From contig NZ_JAUSUG010000006.1 in the NCBI RefSeq assembly GCF_030813435.1, positions 124,001 to 188,000 of the forward strand: a stretch of DNA of 64,000 bases, in the 5' to 3' direction. The stretch comes from Evansella vedderi. Lineage in GTDB: Bacteria > Bacillota > Bacilli > Bacillales > Salisediminibacteriaceae. The translations under genes were made by a program, and so were the position numbers. The notes beneath the pieces were generated by a model. That model had not been told where the DNA came from. It did not search any database and saw nothing but the letters and a program-made list of their open reading frames with translations. Shown here piece after piece: positions 7,490-15,374 of this stretch (the first letter of the stretch is position 1; each line of letters starts with the position of its first letter).

Positions 7490-7523
7490 TGACAAGGACC
7501 GGGTCCCGCACGATTTTGTGAAC
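7490..7523. repeat. ACCGGGTC palindromic repeat, copy 2
   Basis: GGACCGGGTCC core with a following CACGATTTTGTGAAC arm. Confidence 0.7.
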
Positions 7524-7590
7524 AATGTTGACAAGGGGTGGTAGTTGCTTCGCTCTTCGCTCGCCCACTGCGACGGCTCCGCAAATACTT

Positions 7591-7635
7591 AGAGGAGGAT
7601 CAAAAGGCTAAAAACACGCCTTTTGATCCTCCTCT
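7591..7635 (-). terminator. Strong hairpin at the end of asnB
   Basis: Perfect 18-bp stem (7591-7608 with 7618-7635), 9-nt loop, starting at the asnB stop codon. There is no long T tract on the minus strand, so it may act as an RNA-stabilising 3' end as much as a terminator. Confidence 0.6.
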
Positions 7636-9575
7636 TATCCAATATTCCACATATATTGTTCGCCTTCGTCGTGGCTGTTTTCCATGTAGTTGTAATGCCA
7701 GATCATGTACGTTAAAATGGTCCAAATTTTACGGCTGGCATCGAACTTGCCTTGGCGATGGTCTTCCAGCAGTTGTAGGCATTCTTTTTTATTAAAGAGA
7801 TGATCTGTTTGGCTGTTGGTGATCCAGCTCCTTGCCCAGTCGTACATCTCATCCTTCAGCCAAATTCGAATGGGTACTGGGAAACCTAATTTTTTCCGGT
7901 GTAATACATGGGCTGGTACTACATCCCCTAATGCTTCCCGTAACCATACCTTTGTTTGGTGACCGTGCACCTTTCCGTGCAATGGAATGCGCGATGCCAC
8001 ATCAAACACATCTCGATCTAAAAATGGCACCCGTAATTCTAGGGAATGGGCCATGGTCATTTTATCTGCCTTCACTAAAATATCGCCTCGGAGCCATGTG
8101 TGCATATCCACATATTGCATTCTCGTCACATCATCGTATGCCTTTGAGTCCTCATATAAATGTTTAACGATGTCATTGGTCTTCCAGTTTGGTGATCCTG
8201 GAATAAGAATTTTATCCTTTTCATCATCTGTAAAGATTTTCGCATTTCCTACAAAACGCTCTTCTAACGGTGTACAACCGCGAATGAGGAAGCTTCGGCC
8301 TTTCATTCCCATTGGCAAGCGCTGTGCTAAATTTTTTACAATTGGCTTCAATGGGCTTGGGATTCCTTTGAATACACCTAACGATTGCGGTTCGCGATAG
8401 ATGTTATAACCTCCGAATAGCTCGTCAGCACCTTCACCGGATAGGACAACCTTTACGTGCTTGCTAGCTTCTTGGGCCACGAAATAGAGTGGAATAGCCG
8501 CTGGGTCCGCAACTGGCTCATCCATATGCCAGATGATTTTCGGAAACTCATTCATGACGTCTTCAACGGAAATTTTTACCCGGCGATGGTTAACATCGAG
8601 GGCTTCCGCTGTTTCTTCTGCCACATCCCCTTCACTGTATCCTTCCCGGTCAAACTCCGCCGTGAACGTATTTAAGTCAGGGTGATATTGTCTCGCAATG
8701 GCAACGATGGCGGAGGAGTCGATTCCTCCTGATAGGAAGGCCCCTACTGGTACATCAGACCGCATATGTCGTTTGACGGAATCGATTAAGGTTTCCCGGA
8801 TTTCCGTTTGTACATTATTTTTTTCCGCTAGGAGTGCTTTTCGTTTGAAAGGGGCTAACAAGAAGTTAACAGCTTTCTTGGAAAACTCCTCTTTCGGTAA
8901 AAACTCTGGCTTCCAGTAGCAACGGAGATGGAGGCTTTCACCGGGACGCCATGACAGGGAGTGTCCAGGTGCAACCTTATCTATTTTCGATGTTGCCGTA
9001 TGGGGCTCAGGAATATATTGAAACGTTAAATAATGAAAGGCTGCTTCTCCGTCAATATAAGCAGGTTCATTAATAAAGAATAATGATTTTTTCTCCGATG
9101 CAAAAACAACGGTTCCGTCTCTTAATGTGCGATAAAATAAAGGCTTGATTCCGAATGGATCCCTTGCTCCAAAGAGCCGCTCTTTATTTTTGTCCCAAAT
9201 CAAGAAGGAAAACATTCCTTTAAACTTGTTTAAGCATTCTTCACCGTAATAATGGTAGGAAGCTAAAATAACCTCTGTATCCGAATGGGTTTCGAAGGTC
9301 GCTCCCATATCCATAAGTTCTTCTCGGAGCTCAGGTGCGTTATAAATTTCTCCGTTAAAAATGATGGTATAGCGGGCATTTAAATAACTCATTGGTTGAT
9401 GGCCGCCCTCTAAGTCCACAATACTTAAACGTTGAAATCCGAGGCGCACGTATTTGTCCTCGAACACACCGGAATCATCGGGTCCGCGGTGTGTGATCAC
9501 ATCCATCATTTGCTTCATGGGCTGCTCGTATAGTGCCTGTTCATTTGCGGATACGATTCCGATAAATCCACACAT
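7635..9575 (-). CDS. asnB: Asparagine synthetase (glutamine-hydrolysing)
   Basis: AsnB makes asparagine from aspartate using ATP and ammonia released from glutamine, in the cytoplasm. The 646-residue protein starts MCGFIGI; after Met removal Cys becomes the N-terminal nucleophile of the class II glutamine amidotransferase domain (residues 1-210). The synthetase domain carries the PP-loop SGGIDSS near residue 290 and the region SGEGADELFGGY. Length fits the Bacillus AsnB group (about 630 aa). AAAGGAGC precedes the ATG. It is a single gene with a strong hairpin at its end. It is sometimes annotated as AsnB/AsnO; sporulation-specific AsnO cannot be fully excluded. Confidence 0.92.
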   Translation of the reverse strand: MCGFIGIVSANEQALYEQPMKQMMDVITHRGPDDSGVFEDKYVRLGFQRLSIVDLEGGHQPMSYLNARYTIIFNGEIYNAPELREELMDMGATFETHSDTEVILASYHYYGEECLNKFKGMFSFLIWDKNKERLFGARDPFGIKPLFYRTLRDGTVVFASEKKSLFFINEPAYIDGEAAFHYLTFQYIPEPHTATSKIDKVAPGHSLSWRPGESLHLRCYWKPEFLPKEEFSKKAVNFLLAPFKRKALLAEKNNVQTEIRETLIDSVKRHMRSDVPVGAFLSGGIDSSAIVAIARQYHPDLNTFTAEFDREGYSEGDVAEETAEALDVNHRRVKISVEDVMNEFPKIIWHMDEPVADPAAIPLYFVAQEASKHVKVVLSGEGADELFGGYNIYREPQSLGVFKGIPSPLKPIVKNLAQRLPMGMKGRSFLIRGCTPLEERFVGNAKIFTDDEKDKILIPGSPNWKTNDIVKHLYEDSKAYDDVTRMQYVDMHTWLRGDILVKADKMTMAHSLELRVPFLDRDVFDVASRIPLHGKVHGHQTKVWLREALGDVVPAHVLHRKKLGFPVPIRIWLKDEMYDWARSWITNSQTDHLFNKKECLQLLEDHRQGKFDASRKIWTILTYMIWHYNYMENSHDEGEQYMWNIG

Positions 9576-9887
9576 TTTCTTTTGCTCCTTTCAAACATGT
9601 TCCCTTAGCTGGTACCTATAAAGTAAGTAATCTGCTATTTTTTAAAATTATTACACAAAGTAGATATATTATAGTCTTTTTTTTCTAAAAAAAATAGATG
9701 GTTTTGAATTAATTTTTTTGGTCAATGAAGACGTATTATTTATTATTTGAAAAAAATAGTTTGATTAAACCCTTGCTTTAGAAAATGGTTATTTGTTACC
9801 ACTTTTTTGCTTCATTCAATACGTTAGACGCTGCGATAATTCATAAGGTTTCAACTATGTTACAAATTTATTAAAATTAGTTTAGAA

Positions 9888-9945
9888 GCTGAAGCCTTAC
9901 CCGCGAAAAGCGAGCAGGTGGATGGCATATCAACACCTCTTATCA
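9888..9945. repeat. Degenerate REP-like repeat fragment
   Basis: Shares the GCTGAAGC...CCCGCGAAAAGCGAG segment with the 3' part of long family members; both ends are eroded. Confidence 0.45.
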
Positions 9946-10033
9946 AGGATTCAGGTTAGAAGTTATTATACCAATATGTTAAGCGCTTGCAAAAATTCGA
10001 CTTTATTTGTCGAAATAATCAGTATAAAAGCAA

Positions 10034-10062
10034 TTGACGGTTTGGAATATCGTTGTTATAGT
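10034..10062 (+). promoter_or_regulatory. Sigma-A promoter of the cold-shock gene
   Basis: TTGACG (10034-10039) and TATAGT (10057-10062) are 17 nt apart. The start point near 10069 would give a leader of about 48 nt. Confidence 0.75.
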
Positions 10063-10116
10063 GAAATTGTGGTAGCCCCACAGGATTTCTTAATATGAAG
10101 GGAATGTGTTAGAAAC

Positions 10117-10314
10117 ATGCAAGGAAAAGTAAAATGGTTTAATGCAGAAAAAGGATTTGGATTTATCGAGCGCGAAGGTGGAGACGATGTATTCGTACAC
10201 TACTCCGCAATTGAGCAAGAAGGTTTTAAAACTCTTGAAGAAGGTCAAGAGGTAGAATTTGAAATCGTAGAAGGTGCTCGAGGACCACAAGCTGCAAACG
10301 TAGTAAAGCGTTAA
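10117..10314 (+). CDS. cspA: Cold-shock protein (Csp family)
   Basis: A 65-residue OB-fold RNA chaperone that binds single-stranded nucleic acid and keeps mRNA unfolded in the cold. Both RNA-binding motifs are present: KGFGFIER (RNP1) and DVFVHYSAI (RNP2). It starts MQGKVKWFN and ends NVVKR as in Bacillus CspB/C/D. The ribosome binding site AAGGGA is about 13 nt from the ATG, longer than usual, which may reflect control in the leader. It is monocistronic, with its own promoter and a terminator at 10447-10503. Which Csp paralogue it matches cannot be told from one copy, so the symbol is generic. Confidence 0.9.
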   Translation: MQGKVKWFNAEKGFGFIEREGGDDVFVHYSAIEQEGFKTLEEGQEVEFEIVEGARGPQAANVVKR

Positions 10315-10446
10315 TTGACATTCCCGGAATATCTGGAAGTTAGATCAAGGCACAGACTCACTCTAATAGAATAAAGTTTGTGAACAATTGAAACTGCTTA
10401 CATGGGGAATATAATAAACGTTTATCTTAACGTTGAATAGCATGAC

Positions 10447-10503
10447 AAAGGAGGGGATCTCAAAAGGTGTTTAATTTAACCTTATGAGGCTCCCTCTTTT
10501 TTT
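10447..10503 (+). terminator. Terminator after the cold-shock gene
   Basis: GGAGGGGATCTCA pairs imperfectly with TGAGGCTCCCTC, with AAGGT/ACCTT inside, followed by seven T. Confidence 0.75.
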
Positions 10504-10512
10504 GCAGTTTGA

Positions 10513-10545
10513 GTTCACGGACCGGGTCTGTGACGTTTTTGTGAA
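10513..10545. repeat. ACCGGGTC palindromic repeat, copy 3
   Basis: GTTCACGGACCGGGTCTGTG followed by ACGTTTTTGTGAAC. The outer GTTCAC/GTGAAC pair encloses the core dyad. Confidence 0.8.
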
Positions 10546-10681
10546 CATTCCATATTTAGGTTAAGCTTGGCTAAATATGGATAAGGTAGTAACGAAGAAT
10601 ATTCAGCTGTACCTAAGGAACAATGAGTGGTGTACTAAAAATCTTTCGACAAAATCTTTTCATTTTTTTCTTGGCCTTTAG

Positions 10682-10709
10682 GAAGGAATATTAAAAGGGT
10701 ATGGAGAAT
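10682..10709 (+). promoter_or_regulatory. Sigma-H type promoter of hpf
   Basis: GAAGGAATA (10682-10690) and GGAGAAT (10703-10709), 12 nt apart, fit the sigma-H pattern (RnAGGAWWW, RnnGAAT). B. subtilis yvyD/hpf is known to be driven by sigma-H and sigma-B. The predicted start near 10716 lies 27 nt before the ATG at 10743. Confidence 0.6.
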
Positions 10710-10742
10710 ATTACTTACATAACCGAAAGGAGGAGTTTGCTT

Positions 10743-11309
10743 ATGAATTTCAATATTCGTGGCGAAAACCTTGATATTACACCAGCATTGAGAGATTACG
10801 TGGAGAAAAAAGTAGGGAAACTGGAGAAATACTTTGATGGAACCCCTTCATCAGACGTAAATGTCAAAATGAGTGTTCTGAACAATGATCAGAAGGTTGA
10901 AATTACGATTCCAATGACTAAGCTCTTATTAAGGGCCGAAGAAAAGCATATAGACATGTATGCGGCTATCGACTTGGTTGTGGAAAAGTTAGAAAGACAA
11001 ATTAGAAAGCACAAAACAAAAGTTAATAGAAAATACCGCCAAGAAGATAGTTTAAAATATATGTTTAAGAATGATTTAGAGCCGTTAGCGAAAAATGGTG
11101 TTACTGCTGTAGCTCATGAAGAGGACGAAGATTTTGAAATTGTCCGTACAAAGCGGTTTGCCTTAAAGCCGATGGATGCGGAAGAAGCCATTTTACAAAT
11201 GGATATGCTAGGTCACAACTTCTTCGTATTCTCTAATTCCGTAAGTGGTTCAACAAATGTTGTATATAAAAGAAAAGATGGCCGTTACGGCTTAATTGAA
11301 CCAGAATAA
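10743..11309 (+). CDS. hpf: Ribosome hibernation promoting factor, long form
   Basis: Long HPF (188 aa) pairs 70S ribosomes into inactive 100S dimers in stationary phase or stress. The N-terminal S30AE domain covers residues 1-105 (NIRGENLDITPALRDYVEKK) and the C-terminal dimerisation domain about 130-188 (VRTKRFALKPMDAEEAI to the end). GGAGGAG lies 7 nt before the ATG at 10743; an upstream ATG at 10701 would fall inside the sigma-H type promoter and is rejected. In B. subtilis this gene is directly followed by secA; here glcT-ptsG and an intergenic array lie between them. It is monocistronic with a bidirectional terminator. Confidence 0.92.
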   Translation: MNFNIRGENLDITPALRDYVEKKVGKLEKYFDGTPSSDVNVKMSVLNNDQKVEITIPMTKLLLRAEEKHIDMYAAIDLVVEKLERQIRKHKTKVNRKYRQEDSLKYMFKNDLEPLAKNGVTAVAHEEDEDFEIVRTKRFALKPMDAEEAILQMDMLGHNFFVFSNSVSGSTNVVYKRKDGRYGLIEPE

Positions 11310-11357
11310 AAAGTACGTTCTAACCAAAATTAAAACGGACGTTAATAATAATGAAAG

Positions 11358-11392
11358 AAAAGGAGCCTGCAATGAATGCAGGCTCCTTTTTA
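11358..11392. terminator. Bidirectional terminator between hpf and ptsG
   Basis: Perfect 14-bp stem (11358-11371 with 11377-11390), loop ATGAA. T-rich sequence follows on both strands, so it can stop both convergent transcripts. Confidence 0.85.
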
Positions 11393-11396
11393 GGTT

Positions 11397-11456
11397 GTCA
11401 CAGACCGGGTCTGTGAACGAAAGTTCGGGGACCGGTTCTGTGACAGTTTTGTGAAT
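11397..11456. repeat. ACCGGGTC palindromic repeat, double copy 4
   Basis: Two tandem units: GTCACAGACCGGGTCTGTG and then GGGGACCGGTTCTGTGACAG with a trailing TTTTGTGAA. It lies between the hpf/ptsG terminator and the ptsG stop. Confidence 0.8.
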
Positions 11457-13546
11457 TATTTTTTGGCGATTTTTATTCGGTTTGTTTCTCCTGATTTTAC
11501 AGGGCCTGGATTTTGGATGACGACGTATTCGTCTTCTTTCAAGTTAGTGAATACGATTGGTGTTATTGCAGAAGTAGCTTCGTTTTTCACTTTGGCTAAA
11601 TCCACTTGGAGTAGCTTTTGACCTTGTTTTACTTCGTCTCCTTGGCTGACGAATGCTTCAAAGCCTTCTCCTTTCATTTTTACCGTATCAATACCAACGT
11701 GAACAAGTACTTCTCTTCCGTCTGGTGTCTCGATACCGAGTGCATGCTTTGTTGGGAACAGGTTCACAATTTTTCCGTCTACAGGTGAAACGACCGTTCC
11801 ATTGGAATCTGTTGGATCAATAGCAAAGCCGTCGCCCATCATTTTTTCCGCAAACATCTTGTCAGGTACTTCTGTAATTGGCATAACCTTACCTGCCATT
11901 GGGATAGCTACAACGAAATCCGCTGCAGGAATTGGATCACAAGCTTCAGCACCTTCTCCAGCTTCAGCTTTAGGAGCTGCAGGTGCCTCCGGTGCTTCTT
12001 CTGGTACTGGTGTTTTCCCAGCGATAATGTCTTCCATTTGACTCTTAATTGTTTCCGAACGAGGTCCGAAAATAGCCTGGAAGTTTTGATCTACTTGCAT
12101 AACCCCAGAAGCTCCAAGCTCCTTTAGGCGATTTTTATCTACTTTACCACTATCGGATACGGATACACGTAAACGAGTGATACAAGCATCTAAGTGAGTT
12201 AAGTTTTCTTTTCCGCCAAGGGCTTTTAAGATGTTGAAAGGAAGCTCCGTGTTTCCACCGCCACGACGGTTGTTTAAATCTTCATCTGTAGATCCTACAT
12301 TTTTTTCACGACCTGGTGTCATAAGGTTGAACTTCTTAATCATGTACGTAAATAGGACGTAATAAATCACAGCAAACACTAGACCTACGATGATGACAAT
12401 CCACCACGGTTCACGGCCAGGGACAACTCCGAATAGGAAGAAGTCGATGGCACCTCCGGAGAAGGTGTAACCCATATTAATATTTAACCAATACAGTATG
12501 ACGAAGGATATTCCATCTAACACCGCATGGATAAAGAATAATAGCGGTGATAAGAACAAGAAAGAGAATTCGATTGGCTCTGTAATACCAGTTAAGAATG
12601 AAGTTAAGGCAGCAGATCCTAATAAACCACCAACAACCTTCTTGTTTTCTGGACGAGCTTGATGATACATGGCAAGTGCCGCAGCTGGAAGACCGAACAT
12701 CATGATCGGGAATTCCCCAGCCATAAAGTGACCGGCAGTAAGCTCTACACCGTCACGTAACTGCGCGAAGAAAATATTCATATCCCCGCGGACAACATCT
12801 CCTGCAAGGGTTGTATACGTTCCGAATTCAAACCAGAACGGTGCATGGAAAATGTGATGAAGTCCGAATGGAATTAATAAACGTTTAATGAAACCGAAGA
12901 AGAATACGGCAACAGTCATCGCTTCTTCCATTAAGAATTCTGAGAAATTGTTCATTCCATTTTGAATTGGCGGCCATACAAAGAACATGGCAACCCCAAC
13001 AAAGAAAGCAGCGAATGCCGTTACAATTGGAACAAATCGCTTCCCTGCAAAGAAACCTAAGAATGCAGGAAGTTCAATTGTATAGTACCTGTTATAAGCC
13101 CAGGCAGCGAGGGCACCGATAATAATACCCCCAAATACCCCTGTTTGAAGGGTTGGAATACCAAGGACTAAAGCATAGGCAGGGTCTCCGCCTCCGACGA
13201 CCATATCAAGGGTTAAGCCACCCATAACACTCATGGTTACATTCATAACAAGGAAACCAACAGCGGCAGCGAGGGCAGCAACCCCTGCTCCATTGGCTAA
13301 ACCAACGGCAACCCCTAGTGCAAAGATAAGGGCTAGGTTAGCAAAAACAATTCCCCCAGCTTCCTCCATCATGGTGGCTAAGCTGATAAAGAAATCATTC
13401 TCTAAAAACGGCATGAGATTAATCATATTTGGATTTCTCATGGCATTACCAAAGGCAAGCAATAAACCAGCAGCTGGCAAAATAGCAACCGGCAGCATTA
13501 ATGACTTACCGATTCGTTGCAGCTGACCAAAAAGCTTTTTAAACAT
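11456..13546 (-). CDS. ptsG: Glucose-specific PTS enzyme IICBA
   Basis: A 696-residue permease that imports and phosphorylates glucose at the membrane. Domain order is C-B-A: the membrane IIC domain covers about residues 1-400, IIB carries the phosphorylated cysteine in THLDACITRLR (near 450), and IIA carries the phosphorylated histidine in VLVHVGIDTVKMKG (near 620), joined by an Ala/Pro/Glu linker. A GAAGGAGGA site precedes the ATG. It lies downstream of glcT on the same strand, as in B. subtilis, with a structured leader between them. N-acetylglucosamine specificity is possible in this family, but the GlcT neighbour argues for glucose. Confidence 0.92.
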   Translation of the reverse strand: MFKKLFGQLQRIGKSLMLPVAILPAAGLLLAFGNAMRNPNMINLMPFLENDFFISLATMMEEAGGIVFANLALIFALGVAVGLANGAGVAALAAAVGFLVMNVTMSVMGGLTLDMVVGGGDPAYALVLGIPTLQTGVFGGIIIGALAAWAYNRYYTIELPAFLGFFAGKRFVPIVTAFAAFFVGVAMFFVWPPIQNGMNNFSEFLMEEAMTVAVFFFGFIKRLLIPFGLHHIFHAPFWFEFGTYTTLAGDVVRGDMNIFFAQLRDGVELTAGHFMAGEFPIMMFGLPAAALAMYHQARPENKKVVGGLLGSAALTSFLTGITEPIEFSFLFLSPLLFFIHAVLDGISFVILYWLNINMGYTFSGGAIDFFLFGVVPGREPWWIVIIVGLVFAVIYYVLFTYMIKKFNLMTPGREKNVGSTDEDLNNRRGGGNTELPFNILKALGGKENLTHLDACITRLRVSVSDSGKVDKNRLKELGASGVMQVDQNFQAIFGPRSETIKSQMEDIIAGKTPVPEEAPEAPAAPKAEAGEGAEACDPIPAADFVVAIPMAGKVMPITEVPDKMFAEKMMGDGFAIDPTDSNGTVVSPVDGKIVNLFPTKHALGIETPDGREVLVHVGIDTVKMKGEGFEAFVSQGDEVKQGQKLLQVDLAKVKNEATSAITPIVFTNLKEDEYVVIQNPGPVKSGETNRIKIAKK

Positions 13547-13605
13547 AAAGTCTTTTCCTCCTTCATTTTTGTATAATTATGATGAAATTAAATGACAACA
13601 AAAAA

Positions 13606-13696
13606 GGCATGAGTGAAAAATGAAAATATCACAAACGTATTTAGGGAATATCATCCCCTAAGACGTTGTGCTATAATCATTTTTTTCACTCATGCC
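13606..13696 (-). promoter_or_regulatory. Structured ptsG leader (candidate antiterminator/terminator)
   Basis: On the minus strand GGCATGAGTG pairs with CACTCATGCC (13687-13696 with 13606-13615), extended by A/T pairs. It encloses an imperfect hairpin around TTAGGGG/TTCCCTAA, and a T6 tract follows. GlcT is known to act by RNA-binding antitermination upstream of ptsG in B. subtilis. Which part is the GlcT target is not shown by the sequence. Confidence 0.55.
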
Positions 13697-13738
13697 TGCA
13701 TAATTCAGTAACACGGAAAAAAACGTGTAAAGCGAAAG

Positions 13739-14575
13739 CTATGAAACTGTTTTGTAAAGCCTTTGCAGATGAAGGGTTAAGTAAACGGCCTCCTCATCCG
13801 GGACTGGCTTCTTTAATTTTTGTTGCATGATCTTCATCAATTTCCACGACAAAGTGTAGCATACAGGGTATTCCGATTGCAACACCTTTTTTAAGCTTTC
13901 TTGTTCTTCCATATAGTTTTCCGATTGCACCCTGTCAATCGTATGATGGAGGTGACGGACAAGCCTTAAATAGTTCGTATCTTTTTTGTCGATCGTTATG
14001 TTTAAATTTTCCTCTATAACATCGATTAACCCACTTACTAGTTGAGTATTTTTATTAATTTCCGCAAGGTTCCTGTTCGAGAGGGCACTATGGATATGAA
14101 GAGCAATAAAGCCAATTTCCCCTTCAGGAATGTTGATGTCCAGTTCTGCCTTGAGCCATTCCACCAGCTCTTCCGCCATGGCATATTCCTTCGGGTAGGC
14201 CAATTCCGTTTCTTGGCGGAACGGATTTTTTACATCTAAGCCCTGTTTAATTCGTTTTATGGCAAAAAATAAGTGGTCCGTGAGGCCAACATGAATATGC
14301 TCATTGAGCTGCATGCCAAAGCGGTTTTCAATTCGCTCAATAAAGTCGTTCATAATGGCAATAAATGATTCATCCACATATTCTAGAAGGTTAATATATT
14401 GCTCCTGCTCATGGGCGTCTTTCAGGACAAAGAATTTCTCCGCCTTATCCTTTGCAATCTCATCCCCAGTCTTCTTCCCGAAACCGAGACCTTTCCCAAT
14501 AAGAACAACTTCATTGTAGTTCGGATGCTCTGCAATGACCACATTGTTGTTCAATATTTTTTTCACATGAATCAT
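13739..14575 (-). CDS. glcT: GlcT, transcription antiterminator for ptsG
   Basis: A BglG-family antiterminator (278 aa) that binds the ptsG leader RNA when glucose is present. Residues 1-55 form the CAT RNA-binding domain (KKILNNNVVIA, GKGLGFGKK). Two PTS regulation domains follow: PRD1 (about 70-170, with histidines in EHIHVGLTDHLFF and ALHIHSAL) and PRD2 (about 175-278, with RHLHHTIDR and LHLQRLY). AAGGGGTG precedes the ATG. Its target ptsG starts 192 nt downstream. PRD phosphorylation by PtsG and HPr is established for this family. Length and residues are all normal. Confidence 0.92.
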   Translation of the reverse strand: MIHVKKILNNNVVIAEHPNYNEVVLIGKGLGFGKKTGDEIAKDKAEKFFVLKDAHEQEQYINLLEYVDESFIAIMNDFIERIENRFGMQLNEHIHVGLTDHLFFAIKRIKQGLDVKNPFRQETELAYPKEYAMAEELVEWLKAELDINIPEGEIGFIALHIHSALSNRNLAEINKNTQLVSGLIDVIEENLNITIDKKDTNYLRLVRHLHHTIDRVQSENYMEEQESLKKVLQSEYPVCYTLSWKLMKIMQQKLKKPVPDEEAVYLTLHLQRLYKTVS

Positions 14576-14800
14576 GCTTCACACCCCTTTTTGTAAAAAA
14601 ATGAATAGGGCTGCTTTCGCCCAATTCTTAGTTAGAAAATAGAGATAATAGTGCCACACTCAAGTATAGCTAACAATAGGTCAGTTAATCAATAGGTTTT
14701 GTGAAAACAATGTCGAAAATTCTTTTGAGGGTAGACTCACTGAAGCGAAAGTTACCTGATTTTAACGGAGCTGAAAATTGGGGGAAGGTTCCTAGGCGGG
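14576..14800. other. Upstream flank of glcT and edge of tandem array
   Basis: Apart from AT-rich sequence that should hold the glcT promoter, there is one degenerate unit of the following 52-bp array (GTTACCTGATTTTAACGG). No gene seen. Confidence 0.4.
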
Positions 14801-15152
14801 AATGTACCCGAAAAAAGATTATGAGGTCGATTTGAGTAACGATAAGAGACTTAATGCTCCCGAAACCAAGTGGGCCGTCACATTTCGGTAACATTTAGAA
14901 TGGGAATGTTCCCGAAACTAGAGAGTGAGCCCAATTAAGGTAACGATAAACAGCTAAATGTTCTCGAAAACAGGAGTGCGACCACATTTGGGTAACATTT
15001 AGAATGCGAATGTTCCCGAAACAAGAGCTAGAGCCCGATTTGGGTAACGATAAACAGCTAAATGTTCTCGAAAACAGGAGAGGGTCCACATTTGGGTAAG
15101 ATTTCGAATGGAAATGTTCCCGAACCAGAAGCTAGAGCCCGATTTGGGTAAC
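14801..15152. repeat. Tandem array A: seven 52-bp units with an internal dyad
   Basis: Units start at 14801, 14853, 14905, 14957, 15009, 15061 and 15113 (the last partial). Each has a left arm like AATGTTCCCGAAA at positions 1-13 and a right arm like TTTGGGTAACATT at 31-43. Odd and even units differ in a regular way, giving a 104-bp higher-order period. Confidence 0.9.
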
Positions 15153-15374
15153 TGAGACCCCTATAAAAAAGGCAGAAGCCGTTATTAAAAAGCGATAAGT
15201 TTAAAGCGGCGGCGGCCCAAGTTTTTCCCAAGCTTACTGCAAATTGTTGTAAGGGCCTGTTCAAACTGTTAAAATGTAAGTTAGTCTAAATTGATTTTTT
15301 TCACGCAATCGAAAATGTGTTATCAATTAAAAAACCATCCATTCTGAAATAAATGATAAGGGAGCAATGTTCCG

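Larger units (their letters stand above)
6581..7634. other. 1-kb gene-free region with repeats and structured DNA
   Basis: No convincing gene. From left to right it holds a REP-like copy (6818-6911), a large terminator-like inverted repeat (6973-7041), a folded element (7049-7146), about 300 nt of plain AT-rich DNA, one ACCGGGTC palindrome (7490-7523), and the asnB hairpin (7591-7635). Confidence 0.6.
9576..10116. other. Divergent intergenic region asnB / cold-shock gene
   Basis: The left part is AT-rich and contains TATAAT-like sequence on the minus strand (near 9668-9676) that could serve asnB. A degenerate REP-like piece is at about 9888-9945 (GAAGCTGAAGCC, CCGCGAAAAGCGAG). The right end carries the cold-shock promoter. 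Confidence 0.5.

Noticed and set aside
10701-10742. Upstream ATG extension of hpf
   Set aside because: The ATG lies within the predicted sigma-H promoter; the ATG at 10743 has GGAGGAG at good distance.
14801-15152. CRISPR array
   Set aside because: The spaces between the motifs are themselves repeated between units, the motifs form dyads, and no cas genes are present.
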